Source: Christensenella sp. UBA7868
GTDB lineage: Bacteria > Bacillota > Clostridia > Christensenellales > UBA1242
NCBI GenBank assembly: GCA_002501285.1
Contig: DLSG01000064.1
Span: 1-12,050 of the forward strand
Length of the DNA: 12,050 nucleotides
Reading direction: 5' to 3'
Positions 11,111-12,050 of the stretch are shown here, in pieces; position 1 is the stretch's first letter; the number at the start of each line of letters is the position of its first letter. The notes beneath the pieces are model-generated. The model was not told the DNA's origin. It was given only the letters and a program-made list of their open reading frames with translations, and searched no databases. Both the position numbers and the translations under genes were made by a program.

Positions 11111-12050
11111 TGAAGATAGAATTTATAAAAAAGAAACATATTTTTACAATTTGCCTGAAAATTTAATTGCTCAAACGCCAATTGAACCAAGGGATCATAG
11201 TAGAATGCTTGTATATAACAGAAGTGATAAAACAATTGAACATAAGCATTTTTATGACATAGAATCTTATCTTAAAAGTGGAGATGTTTTGGTTGTAAAC
11301 AACACAAGAGTAATTCCTGCAAGGCTAATTGGAACGAAAGTTGACACTGGGGCAAAAATTGAAGTGTTTTTGCTTAAAAAACTTGAACAAAATAAATATG
11401 AAGTTTTGTTAAAACCAGCAAAAAAAGCAAAAATCGGCTGTGAAATTAAGTTTTCAGACACATTTTCTTGCGTTGTTGAAAGCAAAGGTGAAATGGGTCT
11501 TGGGGAAGTTAAATTTAATTGCACTGGAATTTTTGAAGAAGAATTAGATAAAGTGGGAACAATGCCTCTTCCACCATATATTCACGAAAAATTAAAAAAT
11601 AGTGAGCGTTATCAAACAGTTTATTCTAAAACAAAAGGGTCAAGTGCGGCACCAACCGCTGGGCTTCACTTTACAAAAGAGTTGCTTGAAAGATTAAAAC
11701 AAAAAGGTGTTATTATTGTTAATGTTTTGCTTCATGTTGGTCTTGGAACATTTAGACCAGTTAGTGAAGATAATATATTAGCACATGATATGCACAGCGA
11801 ATATTATGAAATTTCCAAAGAAAGTGCCGACGAAATAAACAAAGCGATTTCGGAAAACAGGCGAGTTTTTGCGGTTGGGACAACAAGTGTTAGGACATTA
11901 GAAAGTAGCACAGAAAAAATTGGTGATAAATGGTTTGTTAAAGCTGGAAAAGGTAATACAAATATATTTATTTATCCAGGCTATGAATTTAAAATTGTTA
12001 AAGGATTGATAACTAATTTTCACCTTCCTGAAAGCACATTAATAATGCTT
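11103..12050 (+). CDS. queA: S-adenosylmethionine:tRNA ribosyltransferase-isomerase QueA (cut at window end)
   Basis: Converts 7-aminomethyl-7-deazaguanine in the tRNA wobble position to epoxyqueuosine, using the ribosyl part of S-adenosylmethionine. The frame is open for 316 codons to the window end; the family is usually about 340, so some 25 residues are missing. Recognisable segments are FYNLPENLIAQTPIEPRDHSR (about 14-34, given here as landmarks), VVNNTRVIPARL, TMPLPPYI, KGSSAAPTAGLHFT, HVGLGTFRPV, VGTTSVRTLE and ITNFHLPESTLIML at the end. The ATG overlaps the end of ruvB as ATGAATAG with no clear ribosome binding site, implying coupled translation. In Bacillota tgt commonly follows, which would be just outside the window. 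Confidence 0.96.
   Translation, partial: MNSEDRIYKKETYFYNLPENLIAQTPIEPRDHSRMLVYNRSDKTIEHKHFYDIESYLKSGDVLVVNNTRVIPARLIGTKVDTGAKIEVFLLKKLEQNKYEVLLKPAKKAKIGCEIKFSDTFSCVVESKGEMGLGEVKFNCTGIFEEELDKVGTMPLPPYIHEKLKNSERYQTVYSKTKGSSAAPTAGLHFTKELLERLKQKGVIIVNVLLHVGLGTFRPVSEDNILAHDMHSEYYEISKESADEINKAISENRRVFAVGTTSVRTLESSTEKIGDKWFVKAGKGNTNIFIYPGYEFKIVKGLITNFHLPESTLIML

Overview
The window is AT-rich chromosomal DNA whose gene content and order fit a low-GC Bacillota, probably an uncultured Clostridia- or Mollicutes-like lineage. The clues are an infC-rpmI-rplT operon behind an L20-type leader, a ruvA-ruvB-queA run, ysxC, yebC, and TTGACA-17-TATAAT promoters. The exact lineage cannot be read from the sequence. 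Fifteen complete reading frames end in TAA (8) or TAG (7), and none ends in TGA.

Layout. 1-372 (minus) is the start of an SsuB/TauB-type ABC transporter ATPase. It diverges from ysxC (469-1059), which overlaps a zinc-ribbon/TM2 membrane protein (1046-1519). A separately promoted 52-residue charged protein follows (1650-1808). At 1917-3216 lies the translation operon: promoter, L20-type attenuator leader, infC with an AUU start, rpmI, rplT and a terminator. Next come two independently promoted genes, an unrecognised 141-residue protein (3333-3758) and an aminoglycoside-phosphotransferase/choline-kinase-fold protein (4032-4883). A short-chain dehydrogenase (5113-5988, minus) and a SpoU/TrmH rRNA methyltransferase (6084-6818) diverge from a 95-bp region with back-to-back promoters and a perfect 10-bp inverted repeat.

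From 6819 to 8781 the sequence is less orderly. It holds short palindromic repeats, the C-terminal remnant of a surface or phage-type protein (6963-7289), intact yebC (7536-8258), and a 523-bp spacer with a large hairpin, direct repeats and more palindromes. Beyond it are ruvC (8782-9273), ruvA (9460-10059), ruvB (10061-11110) and queA (from 11103, cut by the window end). RuvA and RuvB drive Holliday-junction branch migration and RuvC cuts the junction; QueA belongs to queuosine tRNA modification and commonly sits behind ruvAB in Bacillota.

The most notable regulatory pattern is that ysxC, the dehydrogenase gene and ruvC each have a good promoter whose -10 hexamer ends exactly 6 nt before the ATG, with no Shine-Dalgarno sequence. 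All three are therefore predicted to be leaderless mRNAs, while the other promoters sit upstream of genes with ribosome binding sites. No clearly new multi-gene system is visible; the interest lies in regulation and repeats.
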